NCBI RefSeq assembly: GCF_017357245.1
Contig: NZ_CP071612.1
Location: forward strand, 1,305,001 to 1,369,000
DNA from: Rhizobium bangladeshense
GTDB lineage: Bacteria; Pseudomonadota; Alphaproteobacteria; Rhizobiales; Rhizobiaceae
Direction: 5' to 3'
Length of the DNA: 64,000 nucleotides
This document shows positions 18,847 through 27,007 of this stretch, in pieces. A model generated the notes under the pieces. That model saw only the letters and a list, made by a program, of their open reading frames with translations. It made no database searches and was not told where the DNA came from. Position 1 is the stretch's first letter; each line of letters begins with the position of its first letter. A program made the translations under genes and the position numbers.

Positions 18847-21495
18847 TCACCCTTTAAGCGTGCGCTCTACGATATCACGCACGTCAGTGGAAAGGTTCGG
18901 CGCCTGTTCGATCTTCATCAGTGCGGCGCGGGCGTGTTCGGCGCGCGTCGGCTCCAGCGAGCGCCAGGAGCGCATCGAGGTAAGGATGCGAGCGGCAAGC
19001 TGCGGATTGCGCTCGTCGATTTCGAGGATTTCATCGGCGAGGAAACGGTAACCTTCGCCGTCGGCACGGCCAAAGCCGGTCGGATTGGCAAAGGCGAAGG
19101 TTCCGACCAGCGCCCGCATCCGGTTCGGATTGGTCCGCTTGAAGAGCGAATTCTCCATCAGGGTGCGAACCCTTTCCAAGGCCTTGGCGCCTGGGATGCC
19201 GGCCTGGATCGAGAACCATTTGTCGATGACGAGCGCGTTTTCTGCAAAGCGGTCGCGGAACGCGGCCAGCGCCTCGCTCGTCTGCGCGCTCTCGGGAAAA
19301 TAATGGGCGAGGATCGTCAGCGCGTGGCTGAGATCGGTCATATTGTTGGCTGCGTCGAATGCGGCCTTGGCGCGGACGGGCGTCTGTTCCGCGTGCGAGA
19401 GATAAGTAAGCGCGCTATTGCGCAGGGCGCGCAGGCCCGCGCTTTTGGCATCCGGGCTGAAACCGCCTGATGACGTGGTTGCAGCGTAGAGGCTGGCAAA
19501 AACATCCTTTCCGGCGTCGGCGATCTGTCTCAGGATCGCCTGCCGGCCGGCATGGATGGCCTCGGGGTCGTTGTTGCTGCCGAGTTCGCGGGCAATATCG
19601 GCTTCGCTCGGCAGAGCCAGCGACTGGGCGCGCAAGGCAGGTTCGAGGCTCTCGTCGGCGGCAGCCCCAATCAGCGCCTCGACAAAGGTTGCCTCGCAGG
19701 CGATGGACTTGCCCTCACGCGCGTCTCGGGCGGCTTTGAGAAGGTTCGGCAGCGCCAGGTCGGTCAGCGCCTGCCAGCGGGCGAAATGATCCGTCTCATA
19801 CCGGGCGAGGCTGGCAAGATCGACCGGGCTTTGATCAAAATGCAGGTTGATCGGCGCCGAGAAGCTGCGGTTAATCGACACAACCGGGCGCGAGCCGATG
19901 CCGTGGAATACCACTGTCTGGGCGCGGTCGGTCAGGTGCAGCACCTCGCCGGCATATTCCGCGCCGCTGACCGAGCTCGGCTCGATCTTGCCGCCGTTTT
20001 CGCCGAACAGCGCCAGGCTGAGCGGAATATGCATCGGTTCCTTTTTCGGCTGGCCGGGTGTGGCCGGGACCATCTGTTCGAGCGACAGGGTGAAGGTGCC
20101 GGCTACCGGATCATAGCTGCCCGATGCGGTGACGAGCGGCGTCCCGGCCTGATGGTACCAGAGCGAGAATTGCGTGAGATCGCGCCCGCTCGCATCCTCG
20201 AAACATTTGACGAAATCCTCGATCGTCACGGCCTCGCCGTCATGACGGTCAAAATAAAGATCCATACCCTTCTTGAAGACGTCATGGCCGAGCAGCGTCG
20301 CGATCATCCGCGTGACCTCGCTGCCCTTCTCGTAGACAGTCCGCGTGTAGAAATTGTTGATCTCGCGGTATGTCGTCGGCCGTACGGCATGGGCGAGCGG
20401 ACCGCCATCCTCCGGAAACTGCTCGGATTTCAGATGGCGCACATCGGCGATGCGCTTGACCGGGCGCGAGCGCTGATCGGAGGAAAATTCCTGGTCGCGA
20501 TAAACCGTCAGGCCTTCCTTGAGGCACAGCTGGAACCAGTCGCGACAGGTGATGCGGTTGCCCGTCCAATTGTGAAAATATTCATGCGCTATGACCGCTT
20601 CGATATTGGCATAGTCGGCATCGGTCGCGGTCTCGGGATCGGCAAGGACGTATCTGTCGTTGAAGATGTTGAGACCCTTGTTCTCCATCGCGCCCATGTT
20701 GAAGTCGGAGACGGCGACGATCATGAAGATATCGAGATCGTATTCGCGCCCGAACCTCTCTTCGTCCCACTTCATCGAGCGCTTCAGCGCATCCATGGCG
20801 TAGGCTGCGCGTGGCTCCTTGCCGTGTTCGACATAGATCTTCAGCACCACTTCGCGCCCGGACATGGTGGTGAAGGTGTCTTCGACGACGCCGAGATCGC
20901 CGGCGACGAGGGCGAAAAGGTAGCTCGGCTTCGGATGCGGGTCGAACCAGGCGGCGAAATGTTTGCCGGGGCCGTAGCCGGCGCCACCAAGGAAATTGCC
21001 GTTCGACAGGAGCAGCGGGTTGGCCGCCTTGTCGGCGATGATGTTGACCGTGTACGGAGCGAGCACGTCGGGCCGGTCGGGGAAATAGGTGATGCGGCGG
21101 AAGCCCTCCGCCTCGCACTGCGTGCAGTAGATGCCGCCGGTGCGGTAGAGGCCCATCAGCTGGGTATTTGCTTCGGGATTGATGATCGTGGTGATCGTCA
21201 GTTCGAAGGGAGCGCTCTCCGGCAGGTCGCGCACGGTCAGGCTTTCCGGCGTTACATCATAACGTGAAGGGGCAAGCTCTACCTGGTCGAACAGCAGCCC
21301 CGCCAGCGTCAGCTCGTCGCCGTCGAGTACGATCGGCGCCGCAATATCGGCGCCCGGGCGACGACGAAAGATCAGACGTGCTTCGACCTTCGTCTCCGTC
21401 GGATCGAGTTCGAATGTCAGGTCCACGCGTTCCAGCACGAAGTCGGTGGGACGGTAATCTGCCAGATGAATGACCTGGCCGGTATCTGTTCGCAT
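18847..21495 (-). CDS. pepN: Aminopeptidase N (M1 family)
   Basis: An 882-residue zinc aminopeptidase, close to the E. coli enzyme in length. The substrate-binding GAMEN motif is at 268-272, the zinc motif HEYFH at 304-308, and the third zinc ligand E327 in LKEGLTVYRD. The C-terminal half is the helical domain of the PepN type. It removes N-terminal residues from peptides in the cytoplasm. The ATG at 21495 gives MRTDTGQVIHLADYRP, typical of proteobacterial PepN. It stands alone. Confidence 0.95.
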   Translation of the reverse strand: MRTDTGQVIHLADYRPTDFVLERVDLTFELDPTETKVEARLIFRRRPGADIAAPIVLDGDELTLAGLLFDQVELAPSRYDVTPESLTVRDLPESAPFELTITTIINPEANTQLMGLYRTGGIYCTQCEAEGFRRITYFPDRPDVLAPYTVNIIADKAANPLLLSNGNFLGGAGYGPGKHFAAWFDPHPKPSYLFALVAGDLGVVEDTFTTMSGREVVLKIYVEHGKEPRAAYAMDALKRSMKWDEERFGREYDLDIFMIVAVSDFNMGAMENKGLNIFNDRYVLADPETATDADYANIEAVIAHEYFHNWTGNRITCRDWFQLCLKEGLTVYRDQEFSSDQRSRPVKRIADVRHLKSEQFPEDGGPLAHAVRPTTYREINNFYTRTVYEKGSEVTRMIATLLGHDVFKKGMDLYFDRHDGEAVTIEDFVKCFEDASGRDLTQFSLWYHQAGTPLVTASGSYDPVAGTFTLSLEQMVPATPGQPKKEPMHIPLSLALFGENGGKIEPSSVSGAEYAGEVLHLTDRAQTVVFHGIGSRPVVSINRSFSAPINLHFDQSPVDLASLARYETDHFARWQALTDLALPNLLKAARDAREGKSIACEATFVEALIGAAADESLEPALRAQSLALPSEADIARELGSNNDPEAIHAGRQAILRQIADAGKDVFASLYAATTSSGGFSPDAKSAGLRALRNSALTYLSHAEQTPVRAKAAFDAANNMTDLSHALTILAHYFPESAQTSEALAAFRDRFAENALVIDKWFSIQAGIPGAKALERVRTLMENSLFKRTNPNRMRALVGTFAFANPTGFGRADGEGYRFLADEILEIDERNPQLAARILTSMRSWRSLEPTRAEHARAALMKIEQAPNLSTDVRDIVERTLKG

Positions 21496-21913
21496 GGTGT
21501 TTCCTGAAGACCGTTATCTGATAACCGCGGATACAGAGGCGGGCGCGCTCTGCCTAAATTGCTGGGCATGATTACATTAAAGTCTGAACCAAAGTTAAAG
21601 CAAATTGCCCCCAAGTGCGAAGTTCATGGGCAAAATATGTTGCTGGTCGAAATGCGCTAAATGGATTGAGCGCCCCTTGTTCGCCGCGTCGCTCGCCGTC
21701 CGCAGCGCGGCGCGGTATCAGCCAGGGCCATCGCAATTCTTTGAGCCGCATTGTCGTGGCTGCAGCCGAAAGTGATTTCGTAATTATCCGGCCTTAGTGC
21801 GATTTTTTCGCACCTCTCGGTTTTCTTTAGCTACGATGGCTGACGTCACTCGCCGCGTCCCCGAGTCGGACGCGTCTCCCCGTTCCTGTTAAGTCAGCAT
21901 CAGAGCCAGGATC
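21496..21913. other. Intergenic region between pepN and a DMT transporter gene
   Basis: A 418-base gap between divergent genes. No credible coding sequence is visible. It should hold the promoters of both neighbours, but I cannot point to a clear -35/-10 pair or a strong hairpin. Confidence 0.4.
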
Positions 21914-22852
21914 ATGCACTCGGTTCTCAGAAACCCGATGAGAGGCATTGCGCTGAAAGTCTCGTCGGTCGTGGTCTTCCTGGCCATGCAGACCTTCATC
22001 AAGCTGGCCGGACCGGATATCCCGCCGGGTCAGGTCACCTTCTGCAGGTCCTTCTTCGCGCTCTTTCCGATCATGGCCTATCTCGCCTATATCGGTCAGC
22101 TGCGGGCAGGTTTCCACACCGCCAATCCGGTCGGGCACCTCAAGCGCGGCACAATCGGCATCCTGTCGATGGCTTTCGGTTTTTATGGCCTTCTGCATCT
22201 GCCGCTGCCGGAGGCGATCGCGCTTGGCTACGCCTTGCCCCTCGTCGCCGTTATCTTCGCCGCGGTTTTTCTCGGCGAAACCGTGCGCATCTATCGTTGG
22301 AGCGCCGTCTTCGTCGGTCTGGTCGGTGTGGCCATCGTCTCCTGGCCGAAACTTACGCTGTTTCGCGACGGCGGCATGGAAGCCGGGCAGGCCCTCGGTG
22401 CGGTTTGCGTCCTGCTGTCCGCCGTTCTCGGCGGCATGGCGATGATCCAGGTGCGTCGTCTTGTCGAGGAAGAGAAGACTGCGACGATCGTGCTGTATTT
22501 TTCGCTCACCGCGTCGGTCTTCTCGCTGGCTTCCCTTCCTTTCGGCTGGCTCGTCCTGCCATGGCCGTCGGCGCTTTATCTGATCGCTGCCGGCTTTTGC
22601 GGTGGCGTTGCGCAGATCCTGCTGACGGAAAGCTATCGCCATGCGGATGTCTCCACCGTCGCGCCGTTCGAATATACCTCGATCCTGCTCGGCGGCATCG
22701 TCGGCTACTTCGTCTTCGGCGACGTGCCCAGCGTGACCATGCTGATCGGCACCGTCATCATCGTTGCTGCCGGTATCTTCATCATCTATCGCGAGCATCA
22801 GCTGGGTATCGAACAGCGGGAGGCGCGCAAGGCGACGACGCCGCAAGCCTGA
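21914..22852 (+). CDS. DMT-superfamily (EamA) transporter
   Basis: A 312-residue membrane protein with about ten hydrophobic segments arranged as two EamA repeats. The second repeat contains EYTSILLGGIVGYFVFGDVPS, typical of the family. It starts with MHSVLRNPMRGIALKVSS. EamA proteins export metabolites or amino acids; the substrate here cannot be determined. It stands alone, divergent from pepN. Confidence 0.85.
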   Translation: MHSVLRNPMRGIALKVSSVVVFLAMQTFIKLAGPDIPPGQVTFCRSFFALFPIMAYLAYIGQLRAGFHTANPVGHLKRGTIGILSMAFGFYGLLHLPLPEAIALGYALPLVAVIFAAVFLGETVRIYRWSAVFVGLVGVAIVSWPKLTLFRDGGMEAGQALGAVCVLLSAVLGGMAMIQVRRLVEEEKTATIVLYFSLTASVFSLASLPFGWLVLPWPSALYLIAAGFCGGVAQILLTESYRHADVSTVAPFEYTSILLGGIVGYFVFGDVPSVTMLIGTVIIVAAGIFIIYREHQLGIEQREARKATTPQA

Positions 22853-23082
22853 GGTTAGGGACCGGCAGGATTTTAACGCACGGATTGCCGCTGCGCATTC
22901 TTGCTTCCGGCGAGTGAAAAGAGTGGTGAATTCTCAGGATGGCGTAGAACTGCGGAATATGATTGTTGAACGTGAGAAACTATCATTTATTCAACGCTAT
23001 GCATGTCTGAATGGGCCGTTTTGCGGCCTTCGATATTGCTGCTCCGAACGCTGGCCTGCGAGCGGAGGTGGAGAAAAGCATA

Positions 23083-23955
23083 ATGGCATTCACGGCGGAG
23101 CAATTGGCGGGGAACTGCTCCTTTCTGATGAGCATCCGCTTTTTGGCTGGGCAAACGCGCGGCATGTTCGACGCCGGTCCGCGTTTGGCGAGACTGCTGG
23201 CCTCCCATCAGCGCTGGCTCCTGACCCAGACTGCCTATGCCCTCCACCTGGAACATGATCCGCACGACCCGACGTCGGGTCTTACCGCCGTCCGGCTGAT
23301 CGGCCGCATCACGGCGCATAAAGTGGCGAGCCGTAACACCGTGCTCGCCTTCATCGAAGAACTCTATACCTACCGCTTCATCATCCACACGCCTGGCGAC
23401 GAGCGGCGCCGGCCACGACATTTCGAACCGGCGGCTGTTAGCCATCAGGCGATGTTCGCCTGGATTCACGCCAATCTCGCCTCGCTGGACCTGCTCGACG
23501 GCGGTGACAGGGCGGCGTTTTTCCAGGCAAATCCATCATTGATGAAGCTCGTTCAGCCGCGCATTGCCCGTCATTGCCTGGAAGATGCGGGCTGGCGGGA
23601 GCCGCCGGAGCAGGTGGCGCTATTTCTCTGGACCGAAGCCGGCGGCCTCGTCATCGACAACTTCATCAGCCGGCTGGATATGGAAAACACCGAGCGGGGC
23701 AGGTTTCTCGTCGGCCGCGTCGAAACCCGCGCGCTCGCCGCCGATTTCATGATGTCGCGCACGCACCTGCAGCGGCTCTTGGCAAAGGCAGCGCAGCGCG
23801 GCTGCGTCGGTTGGAATGATGAGCCGCGCAAGACGCGTCTATGGATATCGCGGGATTTCGTCGAAGAATATTGCGCGTGGCAGGCGGTCAAGTTCGCCTA
23901 TGTCGACGAAGCCTTCGAATGGGCGAAGACCCGGATAGAAGAAATAGTCGTCTGA
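23083..23955 (+). CDS. Conserved-looking protein of unknown function with two possible helix-turn-helix segments
   Basis: A 290-residue protein that I do not recognise. The start at 23083 is chosen because GGAGGTGGAGA lies about nine bases upstream; the frame is open 24 codons further. Residues 68-100 (LTAVRLIGRITAHKVASRNT and following) and 215-256 (TRALAADFMMSRTHLQRLLA and following) each look like winged helix-turn-helix segments. There is no signal peptide or membrane helix. A duplicated DNA-binding architecture would suggest a transcription regulator, but this is inference. It converges on a small minus-strand frame that begins right after its stop. Confidence 0.65.
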   Translation: MAFTAEQLAGNCSFLMSIRFLAGQTRGMFDAGPRLARLLASHQRWLLTQTAYALHLEHDPHDPTSGLTAVRLIGRITAHKVASRNTVLAFIEELYTYRFIIHTPGDERRRPRHFEPAAVSHQAMFAWIHANLASLDLLDGGDRAAFFQANPSLMKLVQPRIARHCLEDAGWREPPEQVALFLWTEAGGLVIDNFISRLDMENTERGRFLVGRVETRALAADFMMSRTHLQRLLAKAAQRGCVGWNDEPRKTRLWISRDFVEEYCAWQAVKFAYVDEAFEWAKTRIEEIVV

Positions 23956-24111
23956 TCAGAGAACGATCGCTGCTGTAGCCGCACCAACATTCGAGGCGGC
24001 ACCGGGCTTTACCGAAAGCTCGCGCTCATATTCCCGTGCGGCGCAGACCGCGACTCGGATATGCTCGAAGGTTTCGATGTTGCGCAAAAGCGATAGCAGG
24101 ATCGTCGACAT
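23956..24111 (-). CDS. Candidate small protein (51 residues)
   Basis: An open frame of 51 codons starting MSTILLSLLRNIETFEHIRV and ending at a TGA that directly abuts the stop of the convergent gene. The middle is helical and charged (CAAREYERELSVKPG). Third codon positions are mostly G or C, as in neighbouring genes. The ribosome binding site is weak. It may form a transcript with the 63-residue frame just upstream. Function unknown. Confidence 0.4.
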   Translation of the reverse strand: MSTILLSLLRNIETFEHIRVAVCAAREYERELSVKPGAASNVGAATAAIVL

Positions 24112-24206
24112 ATTGGTTTACTCTGGCAATGGAAGGCAGGCAGTCGCACGGTTCTTTGCATCGGCGCCCTTTGCGCCTCCGAATGAAAGCGCTCTAAACC
24201 TGCTGC

Positions 24207-24398
24207 TCAATATTGCTGGAAGTCGGAAAAGATGGCGTTCGGACGCGCCGTGCGGCTGTTGATGCCGGTGCCGCGCGCAACCATCTGCTCGTTCGCGGCA
24301 AAGCCGAAACGGCTATGGCCGTGAGTGGAACGAATTTGGTCGCCGGCGAGGCGGAGGGTTTCAAACCCGCAATGGATAGGGCGGAAGCGCTTGTTCAT
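24207..24398 (-). CDS. Candidate small basic protein (63 residues)
   Basis: An open frame starting MNKRFRPIHCGFETLRLAGD at 24398, preceded by GGAACCAAGG as a possible ribosome binding site. Codon choice is strongly GC-biased at third positions, like real genes nearby. No domain is recognised. A longer frame begins at 24425 but adds no feature. It precedes the 51-residue frame on the same strand. Confidence 0.4.
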   Translation of the reverse strand: MNKRFRPIHCGFETLRLAGDQIRSTHGHSRFGFAANEQMVARGTGINSRTARPNAIFSDFQQY

Positions 24399-24530
24399 GG
24401 CCTTGGTTCCTGTAATTCCTCCCAAGACACCCCTTTATATTGCAGTGCAGCATCGATTCTGCAATGCGCCTCGACGCGATGCAGCCATGCGAAAAACGCA
24501 TGGACCACTTCATAAATTTTTAAACTTCGG
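24399..24530. other. AT-rich intergenic stretch with a short hairpin
   Basis: This stretch lies between the candidate small gene and the uracil-DNA glycosylase gene. It includes the inverted repeat CCATGCG/CGCATGG around an A5 loop (24485-24503) and an AT-rich run. The hairpin could end the glycosylase transcript, which runs leftward here, but there is no T run after it. Confidence 0.35.
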
Positions 24531-25424
24531 CTAATTTCTAAGCAGGGAGAGCGAGTTAAGCTTCGCTTGAAAGGCCAGCAGGTCGTTCCAAGCCAGCCGC
24601 TTATTGACCGGTGCGGTTAACAGATCCTGAGGATGCAGGCTGGCGATTGCGGGGATGACGCGCTCGGCGACGGCAATTTCCCGCCAGCGGCCGCGGAGGC
24701 CGTGAATCGTATCGTTTTCTCCGAAGAAGAACCGCGCTGCGAAATTACCGAGCAGCAGGATCGCCTGCGGTTCGGCGAGCGCAATCTGCCGCTCGATGAA
24801 GGGACGGCAGATATCCATTTCGGCCGGCGACGCCGCGCGGTTGCCGGGCGGCCGCCAGGGGATGACCTGCGTCAGCAGGACGCCGGAACGGCTGAGCCCG
24901 ATCGCCGCCAGCATCTTGTCGAACAGCTGGCCGGATTTTCCAGAAAAGGGCGTGCCTTCACGGTCGTCTTCAGCGCTCGGCGCCGAACCGATCACCATGA
25001 TGCGGCTTTCGGCGTCGCCGCTGGCAAAGATGGTCGAGCGGGCGCTGTGCTTGAGATTGCAGCCGTTGAACGCTTCGATCGCGGTCTTGAGCTCGCTGAG
25101 GGAGCGTGCGGCTTCGGCGACGAAACGCGCCTGCTGCACGGCCTCGCCATCCGGGATCGCCGGTTGCGGGCTGGAGGCCGGGGCCGGACGCGCTGCTGCA
25201 CTCGGACGAGGCGATGTCTGGCGATCCACCGGGAATGGCCGCTCCTCGGCAGTGGGCCGTTCCTGCTGCGGCTGCGCCGCCGGACGGCGCGCGGCCTTCA
25301 TCGCCTCGAATTCGGCGAAGCGGTCGACCGCCTCCTCCTCCAGCAGCCATTCCACGCCGGCATCCGCATGAAAATGCAGAAGCGCTGCAAGCTCGGCGGG
25401 GGAAAGGTCGTTGGCGGAGATCAT
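24531..25424 (-). CDS. Uracil-DNA glycosylase family 4-like protein lacking the Fe-S cysteines
   Basis: A 297-residue protein. The N-terminal 100 residues are proline- and alanine-rich and probably unstructured; the glycosylase domain follows from about 115. Motif A appears as GSAPSAEDD (146-154) and motif B as HPQDL (264-268), with IPWRPPGNR (188-196) as in alphaproteobacterial family members. Family 4 enzymes usually hold a 4Fe-4S cluster with four cysteines, but only C122 and C206 are present here. The enzyme would remove uracil from DNA; the altered motif A (family 4 usually GEAPG) leaves activity uncertain. It lies 68 bases after an Hsp70-like gene. Confidence 0.8.
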   Translation of the reverse strand: MISANDLSPAELAALLHFHADAGVEWLLEEEAVDRFAEFEAMKAARRPAAQPQQERPTAEERPFPVDRQTSPRPSAAARPAPASSPQPAIPDGEAVQQARFVAEAARSLSELKTAIEAFNGCNLKHSARSTIFASGDAESRIMVIGSAPSAEDDREGTPFSGKSGQLFDKMLAAIGLSRSGVLLTQVIPWRPPGNRAASPAEMDICRPFIERQIALAEPQAILLLGNFAARFFFGENDTIHGLRGRWREIAVAERVIPAIASLHPQDLLTAPVNKRLAWNDLLAFQAKLNSLSLLRN

Positions 25425-25492
25425 GCGGCAAATCTAGCGGAGAGATCGTGGCATTGAAAGGGCAGGCGGCACATTGGCCGTTCTTGCCGGCT

Positions 25493-26785
25493 TTATTGCA
25501 CAGTCCATTGCGCGATGTCGTCGCGTTCCCCGATCAGCGCCAGACCATGGGCGATCGACAGGAGCTCGCCGCCGCTTTCTATCCGATCGCGTTCGAAGCG
25601 CTCGGTGAAAATGCGTCGCACCGCCGGCACGAAGGAGGTGCCGCCGGTCAGGAACACCTTGTCGATGTCGGCAGGCTTCGTCTCGGTCTTGTCGAGCACC
25701 TCGTCGAGCGCGCCTTCGATGCGGGCGAGGTCCTCGGCAATCCAGCTTTCGAAGTCGCGGCGCTTGATGCTGCGATGTCCGCCGCGGCCGAGCGGCACAA
25801 AGTCGAAAGGCGCCTCATCAGCGGCCGAAAGCGCCATCTTCGTCGCCGACACCGCCTGGTAGAGCGGATAGCCTTCGTCATGGTCGATGAGATCGATGAA
25901 GATTTCGAGCTTCTCCGGCTCCAGGCTGGTGCGCACCAGTTTTTTCAAATCCTCGAATTCGCGCGTGGTCTTGAAGATCGACAGCTGGTTCCAGCGGCCG
26001 AAGCTGGAATAGTAGTTGGACGGAACTTCGAGAATCTTGTCGAAGCTCTTGAAATGGCTGCCCTTGCCGATGAGCGGCGCGACGATGTTGTCGATCATCC
26101 GATAATCGAAATGATCGCCGGCGACGCCGACGCCGGAATGGCCGATCGGCGTTGCCGTCAGCCTGCCGGCGACAGTTTCGAAGCGGATCAGCGAATAGTC
26201 GGTCGTGCCGCCGCCGAAATCGGCAACCAGCACCGTCGCATCCTGCTTCAGGTTCTGCGCGAAATAGAAGGCGGCGGCGACGGGCTCATAGACATAGTGG
26301 ATTTCGGGAAAGCCGAAACGCGACAGCGCCTCGTTATAGCGTTCGGTCGCGAGCGCCGGATCCGGGCTGGCGCCGGCGAAATGAACCGGGCGGCCGGTGA
26401 CGATGCGGCTGACATGAGAAGGCCAGCTGTCGCCGGCATAGCTACGCAGGCGCCGCACGAAGATCTCCATCAGATCTTCGAAATTGTGGCGCTTGGCGAA
26501 GATCAGCGTGCCCTGAAACAGCGCGCTTGCCGCGAAGGTTTTGATAGATTGCAGGAAGCGGCATTCGCCGGGATTGTCGATAAACTGGCGGATCGCGGCA
26601 TGGCCCGCTTCCACCTTCAGCGCCGCGGCGCCGAGCTGGCCATCCTTCATGAAGGAGAGTGCGGTCCGCATGCTGTCGGCCGTCCCCGCCGCGCTTGTGA
26701 ACGCCATCGAGCGCGTCGCCCCGCCATCCGCCATGGCGAGAACCGTATTCGTCGTGCCGAAGTCGAAACCCAGCGCCTGAGCCAT
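25493..26785 (-). CDS. Hsp70-family ATPase (YegD-like), short form
   Basis: A 430-residue protein that covers the Hsp70 nucleotide-binding domain only. The phosphate-1 motif GFDFGTTNT is at 6-14, a phosphate-2-like ADFGGGTTDYS lies mid-chain, and the adenosine motif appears as FLTGGTSFVPAVR near 380-392. There is no C-terminal peptide-binding domain, as in the E. coli YegD group. Its partner and substrate are unknown. It may be co-transcribed with the downstream glycosylase gene. Confidence 0.82.
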   Translation of the reverse strand: MAQALGFDFGTTNTVLAMADGGATRSMAFTSAAGTADSMRTALSFMKDGQLGAAALKVEAGHAAIRQFIDNPGECRFLQSIKTFAASALFQGTLIFAKRHNFEDLMEIFVRRLRSYAGDSWPSHVSRIVTGRPVHFAGASPDPALATERYNEALSRFGFPEIHYVYEPVAAAFYFAQNLKQDATVLVADFGGGTTDYSLIRFETVAGRLTATPIGHSGVGVAGDHFDYRMIDNIVAPLIGKGSHFKSFDKILEVPSNYYSSFGRWNQLSIFKTTREFEDLKKLVRTSLEPEKLEIFIDLIDHDEGYPLYQAVSATKMALSAADEAPFDFVPLGRGGHRSIKRRDFESWIAEDLARIEGALDEVLDKTETKPADIDKVFLTGGTSFVPAVRRIFTERFERDRIESGGELLSIAHGLALIGERDDIAQWTVQ

Positions 26786-27007
26786 GCCCGCACCTCTTCA
26801 TGCCGATTGTTATTGGAGACGGAGCATTGCTCCGCGAAGGGGCGCAGAAGCGCCCGGATTCAGGAGGGCGGGTGATGCCATAGCGGCGTGACACATTCAA
26901 GCGAATTGAAGACCGAAATACTCGGAGGCGCACATCTTCTCCCGCTCGCAGAGAAGACATGCACCCTGGTCGTTGAATCGCCAATGCTGAAGTCTGGCAG
27001 ACGGCCG
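26786..27007. other. Intergenic gap between the RND pump operon and the Hsp70-like gene
   Basis: No gene is visible. A short palindrome CGGAGC-ATT-GCTCCG lies at 26820-26834, 35 bases upstream of the Hsp70-like start. It could be an operator or end the pump transcript arriving from the right. Confidence 0.3.

Noticed and set aside
19552..21267. 571-codon plus-strand frame opposite pepN
   Set aside because: Shadow of the aminopeptidase gene; no family features.
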